A DNA stretch of 64,000 nt from an uncultured Mycoplasmatota bacterium (GTDB lineage: Bacteria > Bacillota_I > Bacilli_A > Mycoplasmatales > Mycoplasmoidaceae). Under the pieces are notes generated by a model that made no database searches, was not told the origin of the DNA, and worked only from the letters and a program-made list of their open reading frames with translations. Of this stretch, positions 47,928-61,194 are shown in pieces. Each line of letters begins with the position of its first letter. The stretch's first letter is position 1. The position numbers and the translations under genes were made by a program. The DNA lies in contig CATDIL010000002.1 of NCBI GenBank assembly GCA_949517355.1, forward strand, positions 62,001 to 126,000, written 5' to 3'.

Positions 47928-49382
47928 ATGAAGAAATGGCTTGCTATAACAACTAAATTAACATTAGCGTGTGCTACTATCGGATGTACATGTGCCATAG
48001 CTTATGGATTATGTTCAATTAAATCACATAATGACTATATTGATTTTGATAATGATAAAAATCATAAATTAGATTATGGAGCAGCCACTCCTAAAAAAAC
48101 AAAATGAAATGTGTCTTCTCCAGAAGATCAAGCAAAAACATTTCCTTTAAGTGGAGATCGTAAAAATTATGCTGAACAAATTTTAGATGGATCTAATCAT
48201 TCTATTTTAGACAAATCATTTAATCAAAGTGCATTTAAAGGAGAAGTTAATTGAGGAATTAATTCTAATTGAACTCCAGAATCTAAAGATCCATTTCCTT
48301 CTGATGAAAGTTTAAATCAATATTTAAATGAGTGAAAATGAAATAAACCATCCAAAGATGATTTATCAGGATTTACTTCGATTTATTCTTCTGTTGTAGA
48401 AAGCGGAATTAAATCATTAATATTACCAGGATATTTGCATCAAACACCATTAACTGCATTTAAACAAAATGATATTAATACATACAATAAAGCAGGATAC
48501 ATTTTGATTGATGCAAACACCTCTGATGAAAATGTTGCATCAGTAATGTTTAGGGCTGATGAATCTGCATTTTTAGCAGGATTATCAACTTGTCAATATT
48601 TATCTGTAGATAACTATGAACATTATCATAAAAAAGGTGATTTAAAAGTTGGAACATTTGGTGGAGTTGCTATTCCAACAGTTACCATTTATATGGGCGG
48701 GTTTCAATTAGGAGTTGATTTTTTTAATAAAGTTTTATTACCAAGTATCTCTCAAAAAAATCAATGAGATCCACAGACACAAAAAGATCATATGGTTCAT
48801 TTTATTAATTTAGGTGAACAAGATTCTTTCTTTAGTGGTACATTCACAATAGGCGATGGAAGATCTGTAGTTCAAGAACTACTAGCACGTGGAGCAGATG
48901 CTATTATGCCAGTTGCCGGTCCTCAAACAATTGACACAGTTCAAGAAATTAAAAACCAAAATTCTGATTGCATTTGTGTTGGTGTAGACACCAACCAAGA
49001 AGCAAGTGATATGAATGATGTGTCTTCATTTACTGACAGTAAAGGAGATAATGAAATTATTAAATTCTCTGCTGAAAAAGATATTGCTAGAGTAACAAGC
49101 TCTGTTTTATATTTATCTAGTCATGGTGAAACAAAATGACAACCAGTTGGAATAACTGAACCTGTTTTTGGTGCGTATGGATATTTAACTGTTGGCACAT
49201 GAGATGTATCAAGTAGTTCTTGTAAGGTATCAGAACCTGGTCAAGATTATTTTGTTGATTTAATCAATAATGCATTCAACACTTCATATTCAACATATGC
49301 AGATGCATTGTCATATGTATTAAGTAATACATCATTAAATGTTCAAGACTTAATAGATAACGCGATGTATTTCCAATTTTAA
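47928..49382 (+). CDS. BMP-family nucleoside-binding surface protein
   Basis: 484 residues; substrate-binding component of a nucleoside ABC importer. The N terminus MKKWLAITTKLTLACATIGC is a signal or anchor with several Cys; the exact lipidation site is unclear. A linker of about 100 residues precedes the BMP fold: ADESAFLAGLST, VGTFGGVAIPTVTIYMGGFQLGVD, ARGADAIMPVAGPQ and CVGVDTNQ. These match the PnrA/TmpC/Med family. Trp from TGA throughout. First gene of a four-gene importer operon. Confidence 0.88.
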
Positions 49383-49385
49383 TTT

Positions 49386-51062
49386 ATGAAAAATTATTTA
49401 TTGAATTATAGAATTTCAAAAATAAACTTGGCTGCAAAAAAACTAGCCAAAGTTTATTCTAAAAAAGAATCTATTGATCAATCCAATGTTCATAATGGTC
49501 AATATGCTTTTGAATTTGATGGTGTTTCAAAATCATTTCAAAATGGAAAAATTAAAGCTAATCAAAATATTAACTTAAAAGTTAAATGAAACGAAATTCA
49601 TGCTATAGTTGGTGAAAATGGTGCTGGTAAAACAACAATGATGTCAATGTTGTTTGGTTTATTTAAACCAGATTCAGGTGAAATTAAAGTTAATGGTAAA
49701 AGTGTTAATTTCAAATCAGCAATCGATGCGGCAAACGCTGGTATTGGTATGGTTCACCAACACTTTAAATTAGTTGAAGTTTATTCATTGTTAGACAATA
49801 TTATTTTAGGTGCTGAGCCTACTAATAAATTAGGTATTATTAATAAAAAACAAGCACGTAATAAAATAGAAAAACTTGCTAATAAATACAACCTTAAGGT
49901 TGATTTAAACACTAAAGTAAATAATGCATCTGTAGGCGAACAACAAAGAACTGAAATCTTAAAACTTTTGTATAGAGATTCAGAAATATTAATTTTTGAC
50001 GAGCCAACTGCTGTTTTATCAGATGATGAAATTAAAGGTTTTTTAAACATGTTATTAGAGTTTAAAAAACAAGGTAAAACAATTGTGATTATTACTCATA
50101 AATTAAACGAAGTAAAAGCAATTGCAGATCGTGTTAGCGTTATTAGAAAAGGTGAATATATTGGTACCTATGATGTAGCTAAATCTTCTATAGAAGATAT
50201 TTCTAGATACATGATTGGTACTAAGTTTAATGAAACAAAAAACAATAGAATCATTAACTATAATGCTGACAGAAAAAACTTACTATCAGTTAAAAATTTA
50301 ACATTATCTAAAATTTCACAACCAAAAATCTTAGCTACAAAAGATTTAAATTTTGATGTTAAACAAGGAGAAATATTAGCAATTGCAGGTATTGAAGGAA
50401 ATGGCCAATCAGAAATTGCATTAGCCATTGGTGGAATCATAAAACCAAAACATGGAGAAATTCTTTTTTATTCAAAAGAAAACAAAAAATCAATTGTAAT
50501 CAATAAATGTACTGTAAAAAATATTTATGATTTTGGAATCTCTCATGTTCCAGAAGACAGATTAAAATATGGATTAATTAAAAATGAATCAATTGCTTAC
50601 AATGTTGTTTCATCAATTATTGATCGTAAGCCTTTTAGTCATCACGGAATTATTAATAACAATGCTATTAATAATTACGCAAGACTTGTTTGCAACGAAT
50701 GAGATGTTAGAGGTAGCCAAAACATTAATGCTCCTGTAAGTAATCTTTCAGGTGGTAATCAACAAAAACTGGTAATTGGACGTGAAATGAATAAATTTCA
50801 TAAATTATCAGTTTTAGTTCAACCAACAAGAGGATTAGATTTAAAGGCAATTAGTGATATTCATAAGAAATTAATCCAAGATGTTAAAAAAGGAAATTCG
50901 ATTTTATTAATTTCTTATGAACTAGATGAAATCTTTAAGATTGCTGATAGAATTTTAGTGATCGATAATGGTAAGATTGTTCATGAAACACTTACTCGCG
51001 ATTCTAATAAAGAAAAAATTGGTCAATTTTTATCTAGATCTGCAATGAAAGGAGGCTGTTAA
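49386..51062 (+). CDS. Nucleoside ABC importer, tandem ATPase
   Basis: 558 residues, two fused ABC domains (YufO/RbsA-like). Domain one, after an unusual 45-residue N-terminal extension (LNYRISKINLAAKKLAKVYS), has Walker A GENGAGKTT near residue 77, signature VGEQQR and Walker B ILIFDEPTA. Domain two has EGNGQSE in place of a classical Walker A Lys, signature SGGNQQK and VQPTRGLD instead of DEP; domain two is thus catalytically degenerate, as usual in this family. Overlaps the permease gene by 1 nt. Confidence 0.93.
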
Positions 51063-52438
51063 TGAAATCACTCCGTTTAAAATTTGATAAATTTATTTAT
51101 TCAACAAATCGTAAAAATGGAATTAAAAGTTTTTGGGTTTCATGCATTATCATTGTTATTTCATTACTCATTGCATTGTTAATCTGTGTAGGTATTTACA
51201 ATAAGCCATCATTGTTTTCTGATATTTTTTATCAAATTTTTACTTCGCCATTTAAGAAAAGTAATTTAACACAATTCTTCTTTCCTAATATGGCAATCTT
51301 TATGGTTGCTGCATGTTCATTTGTATTTGCATACAAATGTGGTTTGTTTAATATAGGCATATCAGGTCAAATGTTATTTGGAGCAATGATTGCTGTCATG
51401 ATTGCTCACCAATGAATTGATGCTCCAAACGTTATTGGCCAAATTATTATTGTTTTATCAGCAATGTTAGGAGCAGGGTTAATAGCAGCTCTTATTGGTT
51501 GATTAAAAATTCAATTTAATATGAACGAAGTTGTTTCATCAATTATTTTAAATTGAATTATTTATTATGCTGGAACATATATGATTAGTGCAACTTGTCC
51601 TAAAGATCAAGGTGGAACATTTACTGAAAGTTTATCAGACAATTATTTATTGAAAATAAATGGTTGTTGTGGAGCCACAATTCCATTAATGATTTTAGCT
51701 ATATTTGTAGTAATATTTTGTTTTGTTGTTTTTAAATATTTAGTATTCGGTAAGAAAGTTATTAATGTAGGTTTAAGTTATGAAGGAAGTAGATTTGCAG
51801 GTTATTCAGTTAAAAAAAATCAAATTTTGTCTATGTTAATTTCAGGAATGATTGCTGGAATATTAGGGGCAATGGTTTACTTTGGTAAAGCTCCTGGTAA
51901 TATTCCTACTGAAGTAACTGCAAAAGCAATTCCTATTGAAGGATTTAATGGAATTTCTGTTGGATTAATTGCAATGAACAATCCATTAGGCATCGTTCCG
52001 GTTTCATTGCTATTTGGAATGATTGAAACTGCTAAATCTGATATAGCACAAGTATGTGCAGTTGATTCAAATATTACTGATTTAATGTTTGGTATCATTG
52101 TTTATGGTGCAGCTGTTGTTTCATTGCTTTATTATGTTAAACCTTGACAATGAATTATGAAACAAGTTTATAAACATAAAAAAATTGATTATGACGAATA
52201 TGCATTTAATGTCGAAAACCAAATCAATGAATATTTAGATGCAATTTCATTAATTAAAAAGAAATGTAAGAATCTTAAGAAAGGCAATAAAGATACTACT
52301 TGATATTACCCAAACAGAATTTTATCAAATCTTAAGATTAATTTAAAAAAGATCAAAAGTAAAGAACAAAAGAAAAAATTATTGAATAGAGTTTATTTGA
52401 ATTATTTAAATAAACGTCTATCGAAAGGAGAAGAGTAA
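51062..52438 (+). CDS. Nucleoside ABC importer permease 1 (YufP-like)
   Basis: 458 residues with about nine membrane segments; conserved GLFNIGISGQMLFGA, FNMNEVVSSIILNW, GLSYEGSRFAGYSVKKNQ and EGFNGISVGLIAMNNPLGI. These are typical of the branched-chain/nucleoside permease family. A Lys-rich cytosolic tail of about 100 residues (from QWIMKQVYKHKK to KRLSKGEE) is an extension beyond the usual fold. GGAGAAGAG and TAATG couple it to the next gene. Confidence 0.92.
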
Positions 52439-53364
52439 TGGCTGATATTGGTATTATTACTAACTATGCTTTCTTATTAGGTGCTATTTTATTAGCAGGA
52501 GCATTAAGCGGATATTTAGCAGAAAAAGTCGGAATCATAAATATTGGAATTGATGGTATGATGTGTTTTGGTGCGCTGTTTTTTGCTGTTTATTCTTCTC
52601 CTGTATTAAAAATGAGCACAATAGGACCTGGAATGATTTTTATTCCAATCATTTTAACAATGATTTCTACAACCATTTGTGGTTTGATGCATGCATTTGC
52701 AACAATTAAATTAAAAGCAAATCACATTATTTCTGGTACTGCCATTAACTTAATTGGTGTTGCGCTAGCGACATTCTTAAATGCTCCATTGGGATCAAAA
52801 TTATTTGATGGTTCAACAAGACTGCAATCAGGATTCAATGATTTCTTATATGTTGGTAATTCAATTTATGGCTCATCAATCATTATGTTTTCAATTGTAA
52901 TCTTGATTACAATTGGTATTTATTTTGTAATGAGCTACACAAAGACTGGATTAAGATATAGAGCAATTGGAGAAAACCCAAATGCAGTTGATTCACAAGG
53001 AATCAATGTATTTAAATACCAATATATCGGTACTTTATTATCATCTATGTTGGCTGGATTAGCAGGAGCATTATTTATGTTTAATGTTAAACAATTTTCA
53101 GGTAACACTCAAGGATATGGATTCTTAGCATTAGCTATTATGATTGCAGGTGCTTGAAAGATTGAATGAATTTCTTTAGCTTCTATATGCTTTGCAATCT
53201 TTACTGCTTTATCAACAAGTAGTGTATTGACTAATTTAGGTGTTCCAAGAGCGGTATCATTTAGTTTGCCATATGTAATTACATTGCTCATCTTAATATG
53301 TTTTTCTAAATGAATCCATCCACCTAAGCATGAAGGTATTCCGTTTGATAAAGCAGAAAGATAA
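52438..53364 (+). CDS. Nucleoside ABC importer permease 2 (YufQ-like)
   Basis: 308 residues, eight or nine membrane segments. Motifs: LAGALSGYLAEKVGIINIGIDG, NHIISGTAINLIGVALATF, KTGLRYRAIGENPNAVDSQGI, GLAGALFMF and IAGAWKIEW (Trp from TGA). It pairs with permease 1 as a heterodimer. Last gene of the importer operon; upp follows 21 bp later, so uptake and base salvage are adjacent. Confidence 0.92.
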
Positions 53365-53367
53365 ACA

Positions 53368-53373
53368 TATAAT
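53368..53373 (+). promoter_or_regulatory. -10 element of upp
   Basis: TATAAT overlapping the end of the importer operon, 12 nt before the upp ATG. Confidence 0.4.
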
Positions 53374-53385
53374 TAATTAGACATT

Positions 53386-54006
53386 ATGTATAAAGTAATA
53401 AAACATCCATTAATTAAAGTTAAACTTTCAGTGATGAGAGATAAAAAAACAAGTTCAAGAGATTTTAGAAGTAATCTTGTTGAATTGACTCAATTTATGG
53501 CTTTTGAAGTTACTAAAGATTTAAAAGTTGATTCTACTAAAATTAAAACTCCATTAGCAACTGCTGAAGGATTTCAACTAAAAGATGATGTTGTATTAGT
53601 GCCAATCTTAAGAGCAGGACTTGGAATGGTAGATGGTTTTAGAAATATGTTGCCATCTGCTCCTGTAGGTTTCATTGGTTTATATCGTGATGAAAAAACT
53701 TTAAAACCAATCAAGTATTATGACAAGATGCCAGATTGCATCAAAGGATCTATTGTTTTATTACTTGATCCAATGTTAGCTACTGGATATTCATCAGCTG
53801 CAGCTATTACAATGCTTAAAGCATACAAACCAAAACAAATTAAATTTGTTTGTATTCTTTCATCACCCGAAGGGTTAAAGATTGTTGAAAAAGCTCATCC
53901 TGATATAGAAATTTATACAGCTTGTGTAGATAAACAATTAAATGATCAAGGCTATATTGTTCCCGGATTAGGAGATGCAGGTGATAGAATCTTCAAGACA
54001 AAATAA
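53386..54006 (+). CDS. upp: Uracil phosphoribosyltransferase
   Basis: 206 residues; makes UMP from uracil and PRPP. LVPILRAGLGMVDG, the PRPP loop LLDPMLATGYSS and the uracil-binding YIVPGLGDAGDR are intact. Position between a nucleoside importer and the ATP synthase genes matches other mollicutes. Confidence 0.97.
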   Translation: MYKVIKHPLIKVKLSVMRDKKTSSRDFRSNLVELTQFMAFEVTKDLKVDSTKIKTPLATAEGFQLKDDVVLVPILRAGLGMVDGFRNMLPSAPVGFIGLYRDEKTLKPIKYYDKMPDCIKGSIVLLLDPMLATGYSSAAAITMLKAYKPKQIKFVCILSSPEGLKIVEKAHPDIEIYTACVDKQLNDQGYIVPGLGDAGDRIFKTK

Positions 54007-54433
54007 ACCAAGAAAGAAGATTAAGAAAAGTACAATATTTTTCATATTGTACCTTTTTATATTTATTATTTTGTTAGCAATGGTTGCAACTGAAATTAAC
54101 GATTCACAACCATATTATTTATGAGCTGTTTTATGTTTAATATTGTCAATCATATTTGAATTTATTCATTTCAAATTATTATCATCATATGCTAACAGAT
54201 ATGTTACTACTACTCCAGTGAAAAGCGTACTAATTTTGAGTTGCATAATTTTATTAAAATTCACTGCAATTATTGCATCTGCAATATTGTTAAAATATGC
54301 TTCATACACTATGTCTTCTAACATATTTTGATTATTGGTTGGGCCTTTCTTATATATAATAATTAATCGTATAACACTAGTTTATTCTAATAATAAATCT
54401 AGTAAAAAACAACAAGATGGTAAGAGAAGTTAA
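53975..54433 (+). CDS. atpI: ATP synthase subunit I-like membrane protein
   Basis: 152 residues from ATG 53975 inside the end of upp (32-bp overlap), with GGATTAGGAG upstream. Four membrane segments: IFFILYLFIFIILLAMVA, YYLWAVLCLILSIIFEFI, VLILSCIILLKFTAIIASA and FWLLVGPFLYIIIN. Position before atpB and topology match AtpI/MG406-like proteins, which aid assembly of the c-ring. A perfect hairpin plus T run, which looks like the upp terminator, lies inside codons of helix 1. An alternative start, ATG near 54080, would drop helix 1. Confidence 0.68.
54030..54058 (+). terminator. Terminator-like hairpin inside the atpI reading frame
   Basis: GTACAATAT, loop TTTTC, ATATTGTAC (9 bp, perfect), then CTTTTT. 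It sits 24 bp after the upp stop and inside the predicted 5' part of atpI, so it either limits entry into the ATP synthase genes or means atpI starts downstream. Confidence 0.6.
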
Positions 54434-55253
54434 TGAAGGTAGTTCTGAACTTAACATTAGTGGAAGATTTTTAGCTTTTGATCGTCCACAATTTTTTACT
54501 ATCTTTGTAGTATTAGCAATTTTAGCAACTTGTATGATTGTTTACTATGTTAAACAGAAAAAATACAAAGTAAATGAAGCACCAAAAGGATTTGTATTAC
54601 TAGTAGATATGTATGTAGGATACATTAGAAGTTTAGTTATAGAAATCTTAGGTCCTAAGTTTGAAAAACTTACTCCTTATTTCTTATATTTAATGTCTTA
54701 CATTCTTTTGTCTAACATCATTGGTATTATTGGATTAGAAAATCCAACAAGCTCATTAACTGTTACATTATCTATGGGTATAGTAACTTGGATAGGCACT
54801 CAAGTTGTTGCTTTTAAATACCAAAAGTTGTCATATTTTAAATCTTTTACCTTTGGTATTAAAAATAAAAAAGGAAATAAAATTCCTTTAATGATTAATC
54901 CATTAGAAGTAATTTCGTGTATTACCCCATTAATTTCAATTTCTTGCCGTTTATGAGGTAATATCTTTGCTGGTGGGTTAGTAGTTTCTTTATGATTTTA
55001 TTTCTTAGGATATGTTTCTCAGAACGTTCCTGCATTAGCTATGTTTAATTTATTAGCTGGATTAACAGTGGCTCCAATTCATTTATATTTTGATATTTTA
55101 TGTGGTTGCATTCAAGCGTTAGTATTCACATTACTAACAATGGTTTATTGAACACTTGCAAAAGGTGAAGAAGCGGTTGAACAATCTGAATCAAATGTTG
55201 TTGTTATTGATAAAAAACAACCAGTTGTTAATAAACAAGTATTGGTTAAATAA
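54417..55253 (+). CDS. atpB: ATP synthase Fo subunit a
   Basis: 278 residues; proton half-channels. About six membrane segments; the essential Arg is in SISCRLWGNIFAGG (Trp from TGA), preceded by NPLEVISCITPLIS. Overlaps atpI by 17 nt. A soluble 25-residue C-terminal tail (VVVIDKKQPVV) is longer than usual. Confidence 0.95.
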
Positions 55254-55289
55254 ACATAAGGTTTCTTATATTAATTTTTTACTTATTAC

Positions 55290-55295
55290 TATAAT
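55290..55295 (+). promoter_or_regulatory. Possible internal promoter (-10) for atpE
   Basis: TATAAT in the 69-bp gap between atpB and atpE, the only real gap in the operon. AGGAG lies 5 nt before the atpE ATG at 55323. Extra transcription here could supply the c-subunit in excess. Confidence 0.45.
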
Positions 55296-55322
55296 AATAT
55301 ATATTATTTATTAGGAGAAAAC

Positions 55323-55604
55323 ATGTCAGAAATAATCGAAGCTTTAAATAGCGTTTCAGCAGTAGCTGCTGAACAATCTGATAAATTAGGTGCTTTTATT
55401 GGTGCTGGTTTATCAATGTTAGGTGGTCTAGGTACTGGTATTGGACAAGGTTTTGCTGCAGGTAAAGCCTCTGAAGCAGTAGCTAGAAACCCAGAAGCAG
55501 AAGGAAAAATTCGTACAATGATGATTGTAGGTTGTGCGATTGCAGAAACTGCTGCTATTTATTCATTAATTATTGCAATTTTATTAATTTTCGTTGCTAA
55601 GTAA
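55323..55604 (+). CDS. atpE: ATP synthase Fo subunit c
   Basis: 93 residues, a helical hairpin: [31 protein letters not shown], the polar loop [10 protein letters not shown], then helix two with the ion-binding Glu in [13 protein letters not shown]. The N terminus has about 20 extra residues, as in other mollicutes. Preceded by AGGAG. Confidence 0.97.
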   Translation: MSEIIEALNSVSAVAAEQSDKLGAFIGAGLSMLGGLGTGIGQGFAAGKASEAVARNPEAEGKIRTMMIVGCAIAETAAIYSLIIAILLIFVAK

Positions 55605-55607
55605 ACC

Positions 55608-56225
55608 GTGAGTAACCAAGCATTAAAGAAAATATTAATCATTTTAAGTGGAACATTTGTTGCTCTGCCTTTTTCTTTTTGCTTGACAGGATGTGCTCCA
55701 ATTGAGGCAGATGACGTTTTAAATGCTATCTTTCCAAATTTATGAGTCTTCTTATCACATTTATTTGCTACTTTAGTATTACTTGCATTATGTGTTTGAT
55801 TAGTTTGAAAACCATCAAAAGAAACATTAAAAAAACGTAATGAATATATTCAAGATCAAATAAAACAAGCAGAAGACACTAGAAAAGAAGCGTTAAAAAA
55901 ATTAGCAGAAGCTCAAAAAGAAAAAGTTAATGCTCATGTACAAGCACAAAACATTATTAGTGTTGCTAATAATCAAGCTTATCAATTAAAAGATAAGATT
56001 GAATCAGAAGCGCGTAATAATGCTAAGAAAATTACAGAAGATGCTGTAAATGATTCAATTAAAATTAAAGAAGATATTTATTCAAGAATGAATAAAGAAA
56101 TCTTAGATATTGCTTTTGATGCATCAAGTTCTTTACTAAAGAAGAAAGTAACAAGAAAAGACTCAGATGAATTTGTTAATGATTTCATTAAACAAGTTAA
56201 AGAAAATAAAGGAGATAAAGAATAA
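55608..56225 (+). CDS. atpF: ATP synthase Fo subunit b, lipoprotein form
   Basis: 205 residues starting with GTG 55608, the only plausible start 3 bp after atpE. The N terminus contains a lipobox FCLTGC, so the subunit is probably processed and acylated, a trait known from mycoplasma AtpF. One membrane helix (VFLSHLFATLVLLALCVWLV) is followed by the long stator coiled coil. Overlaps atpH by one base. Confidence 0.92.
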
Positions 56226-56773
56226 TGAATATTAGCTTTATTTACTCTTATAGCTCTTTTCTATTTGAAACTGCTACTAAAGAAAAGAAAATAAAACAAT
56301 ATGCAAAGCAAGTAACTTTTCTTTTAAGTGTTATTCATCAAACAGAACTTGTTTCTTTTTTAAGTAATTTATCAATTGAAAAAGAAGTTCGTAAACAACA
56401 GTTTAAATTAATGTTTAATAAGAAATTAGATACGATGTTAATTTATTTTATTTGAACTATTATTGATTTTAACCGTTCTAATTACTTAGAAAAGATTCTT
56501 TTAAGTTTCTTATCTATCTATGATGATTATTATGGAATAAACTTTGCTAAAGTTTATTCTGTGTATCCATTATCAGAAAAGCAATTAAATAAAATTAAAA
56601 AAGCCTTAGAACAAAAATATCATTCAAAAGTTATTTTACAAAACGAAATTGATTCATCAATTATTGGTGGTATTAAAGTGGAATCTAAGAGATTATCTAT
56701 TGATAACACATTTAAAAAGAAATTGGATATTATTAAACAAAAATGTGTATCACCAATTCAACAAAGGAGTTAG
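56225..56773 (+). CDS. atpH: ATP synthase F1 subunit delta
   Basis: 182 residues; links the stator to F1. Divergent sequence, but the N-terminal helical domain (YSSFLFETATKEKKIKQYAKQ) and the C-terminal IDSSIIGGIKVESKRLSIDNTFKKKL are diagnostic. Two TGA codons bridge the reading frame (YFIWTIIDF). Ends with TAG 3 bp before atpA, with AAAGGAG as ribosome-binding site. Confidence 0.93.
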
Positions 56774-56776
56774 TTT

Positions 56777-58420
56777 ATGAGTAATAGTGATAAATTTTCT
56801 ACAACAATAAAAGCTAGAATTAATAAATATTCTTCAAAAGCAACTTTTGAAGAAGAAGGTAAAGTTATTTCTGTAGGTGATGGTATTGCCTATGTTTCAG
56901 GTTTAACTAACTTAATGCTAAACGAGTTAGTAAGATTTGAAAATGGATCATATGGAATGGCTCTTAATCTTGAAACTGACTTTGTTGGTGTTGTTATGCT
57001 AGGAGAATACAAAGACATTAAAGAAGATTCTCCTGTTAAAAGAACAAAAACCGTAGTGAGTGTCCCAGTAGGAGATTCATTAATTGGTAGAATTGTAAAT
57101 CCAATTGGTGAACCGATTGACGGTAAAGGAAAGGTTTCTTCAAATAAATTTGAACCAATTGAAAAGATTGCACCTGGCGTTATGGCAAGACAATCTGTTG
57201 ATCAATCTTTATCGACAGGTATCTTGTCTATTGACTCAATGTTTCCAATTGGTCGGGGACAACGTGAGTTAATTATTGGTGATAGACAAACTGGTAAAAC
57301 AACAGTTGCTTTAGATACTATTCTTAATCAAAAAGGTAAGAATGTATATTGTGTTTATGTTGCTATTGGTCAAAAGAATTCTTCTGTTGCCCAATTAGCA
57401 AGAACTTTAAATGCGCATGATGCAATGAAATACACAACAATTGTTTCTGCTACTGCATCAGATTTGCCAGCTCTTAAATACATCGCTCCTTATACAGGTG
57501 TGACAATTGCTGAAGAATGAATGCGTCAAGGTAAAGATGTATTAATTGTTTACGATGACTTATCTAAACACGCTGTTGCATATAGAACAATTTCATTATT
57601 ACTTAGACGTCCACCAGGTCGTGAAGCTTATCCAGGTGATGTATTCTATTTACACTCACGTTTACTAGAACGTGCAGGAAGAATGAACAAAGAAAATGGC
57701 GGTGGTTCAATTACTGCATTACCAATTATTGAAACACAAGCTGGTGATATCTCAGCATACATTCCTACAAATGTAATTTCAATTACTGACGGACAATTGT
57801 TTATGGAAACATCTATGTTTAATGCTGGTCAAAGACCGGCAATTAGTGCGGGATTGTCTGTATCACGTGTTGGATCTGCTGCTCAAATTAAAGCTGTTAA
57901 ACAAATGTCTGGTTCATTAAAACTTGAATTAGCACAATATTCAGAATTAAATGCATTTAGCCAATTTGGAAGTGATTTAGATGCTGAAACTAAACGTGTA
58001 TTGGAACATGGTGCTAGAATCATGGAAATGATTAAACAACCACAAAACCAACCATATGATCAAATAGATGAAGCAATCTTGTTATTTGCTATCAAATATA
58101 GATTCATTAAATGAATCCCTGTTGAAAGCGTCTCTCAATTTAAACAAGATACTATTAGTCATTTTAAAAAATTAGCAATTAGAGCAACTCTTGAAAAGAA
58201 TAAAGCTTTTGATGATAATTTAATTGAACAATTTAAAGCTGAATTCAGCAAGTTCTTAAAATCATACATTACAAGTTTTAAAAATTATGATATTTGTAAA
58301 TATGGTAAACCAACTGAATTAGATTACAAACCTGCAAAGGTTGCTAGTAAGGTTGAAAATCCAAAACCAGATGTTAAACAACCAAAACCAACTAAATCTT
58401 CTAAAAAGAAAACTAAATAA
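56777..58420 (+). CDS. atpA: ATP synthase F1 subunit alpha
   Basis: 547 residues. Non-catalytic nucleotide site: Walker A GDRQTGKT near residue 175, [37 protein letters not shown]. About 35 extra C-terminal residues rich in Lys and Pro ([17 protein letters not shown]) extend beyond the standard 500-510 length. Two TGA are Trp. Confidence 0.98.
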
Positions 58421-58422
58421 CA

Positions 58423-60750
<2,328 letters not shown>

Positions 60751-60751
<1 letters not shown>

Positions 60752-61167
60752 TGGCATATAGCAGATTTAAATTAAAAATCAATACTCCTGAAGGTGTCTT
60801 CTTTGAAGATGATATTTTACAAATTGAATTAAAAACATCAACAGGTTATATTGGTATTTTGGCTAATCATGCTCCATTGATAGGCGCTATAGTTCCTTCT
60901 GTTTGTTATATTCGTGATATTAGAAATAATAGGGTTTCTGCTGTAATTAATGGTGGAATGTTTTACACCAATAATAATGAAATTAACATTATTACTGACT
61001 TCTTTGATTTTTCAAATAAAGTTAATGAATCAGTTATTGCAAAAAGAGAAGAAAGAATTAAACAAGCAATTAATAATAAAACTTTTTCAGGTCAACAAGT
61101 TGTTGAAAAAATTCAAACTAAATTACAAAAAGAACTAAATACTCTTAGAAAGATTATTAAGGATTAA
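60751..61167 (+). CDS. atpC: ATP synthase F1 subunit epsilon
   Basis: 138 residues; regulatory rotor subunit. N-terminal beta-sandwich LKINTPEGVFFEDDILQIELKTSTG and ILANHAPLIGAIVPS, then a two-helix C-terminal domain (AKREERIKQAINN, KLQKELNTLRKIIKD). Last gene of the operon. Confidence 0.95.
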
Positions 61168-61168
61168 T

Positions 61169-61194
61169 AACATTAATAATATAATATTAATGTT
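61169..61194 (+). promoter_or_regulatory. Palindrome over the promoter of the LRR surface protein
   Basis: AACATTAATA-ATATAA-TATTAATGTT, a perfect 10-bp inverted repeat, ends at the base before the ATG. It overlaps a TATAAT at 61180-61185. No T tract follows, so an operator is more likely than a terminator for the atp operon. Confidence 0.5.
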
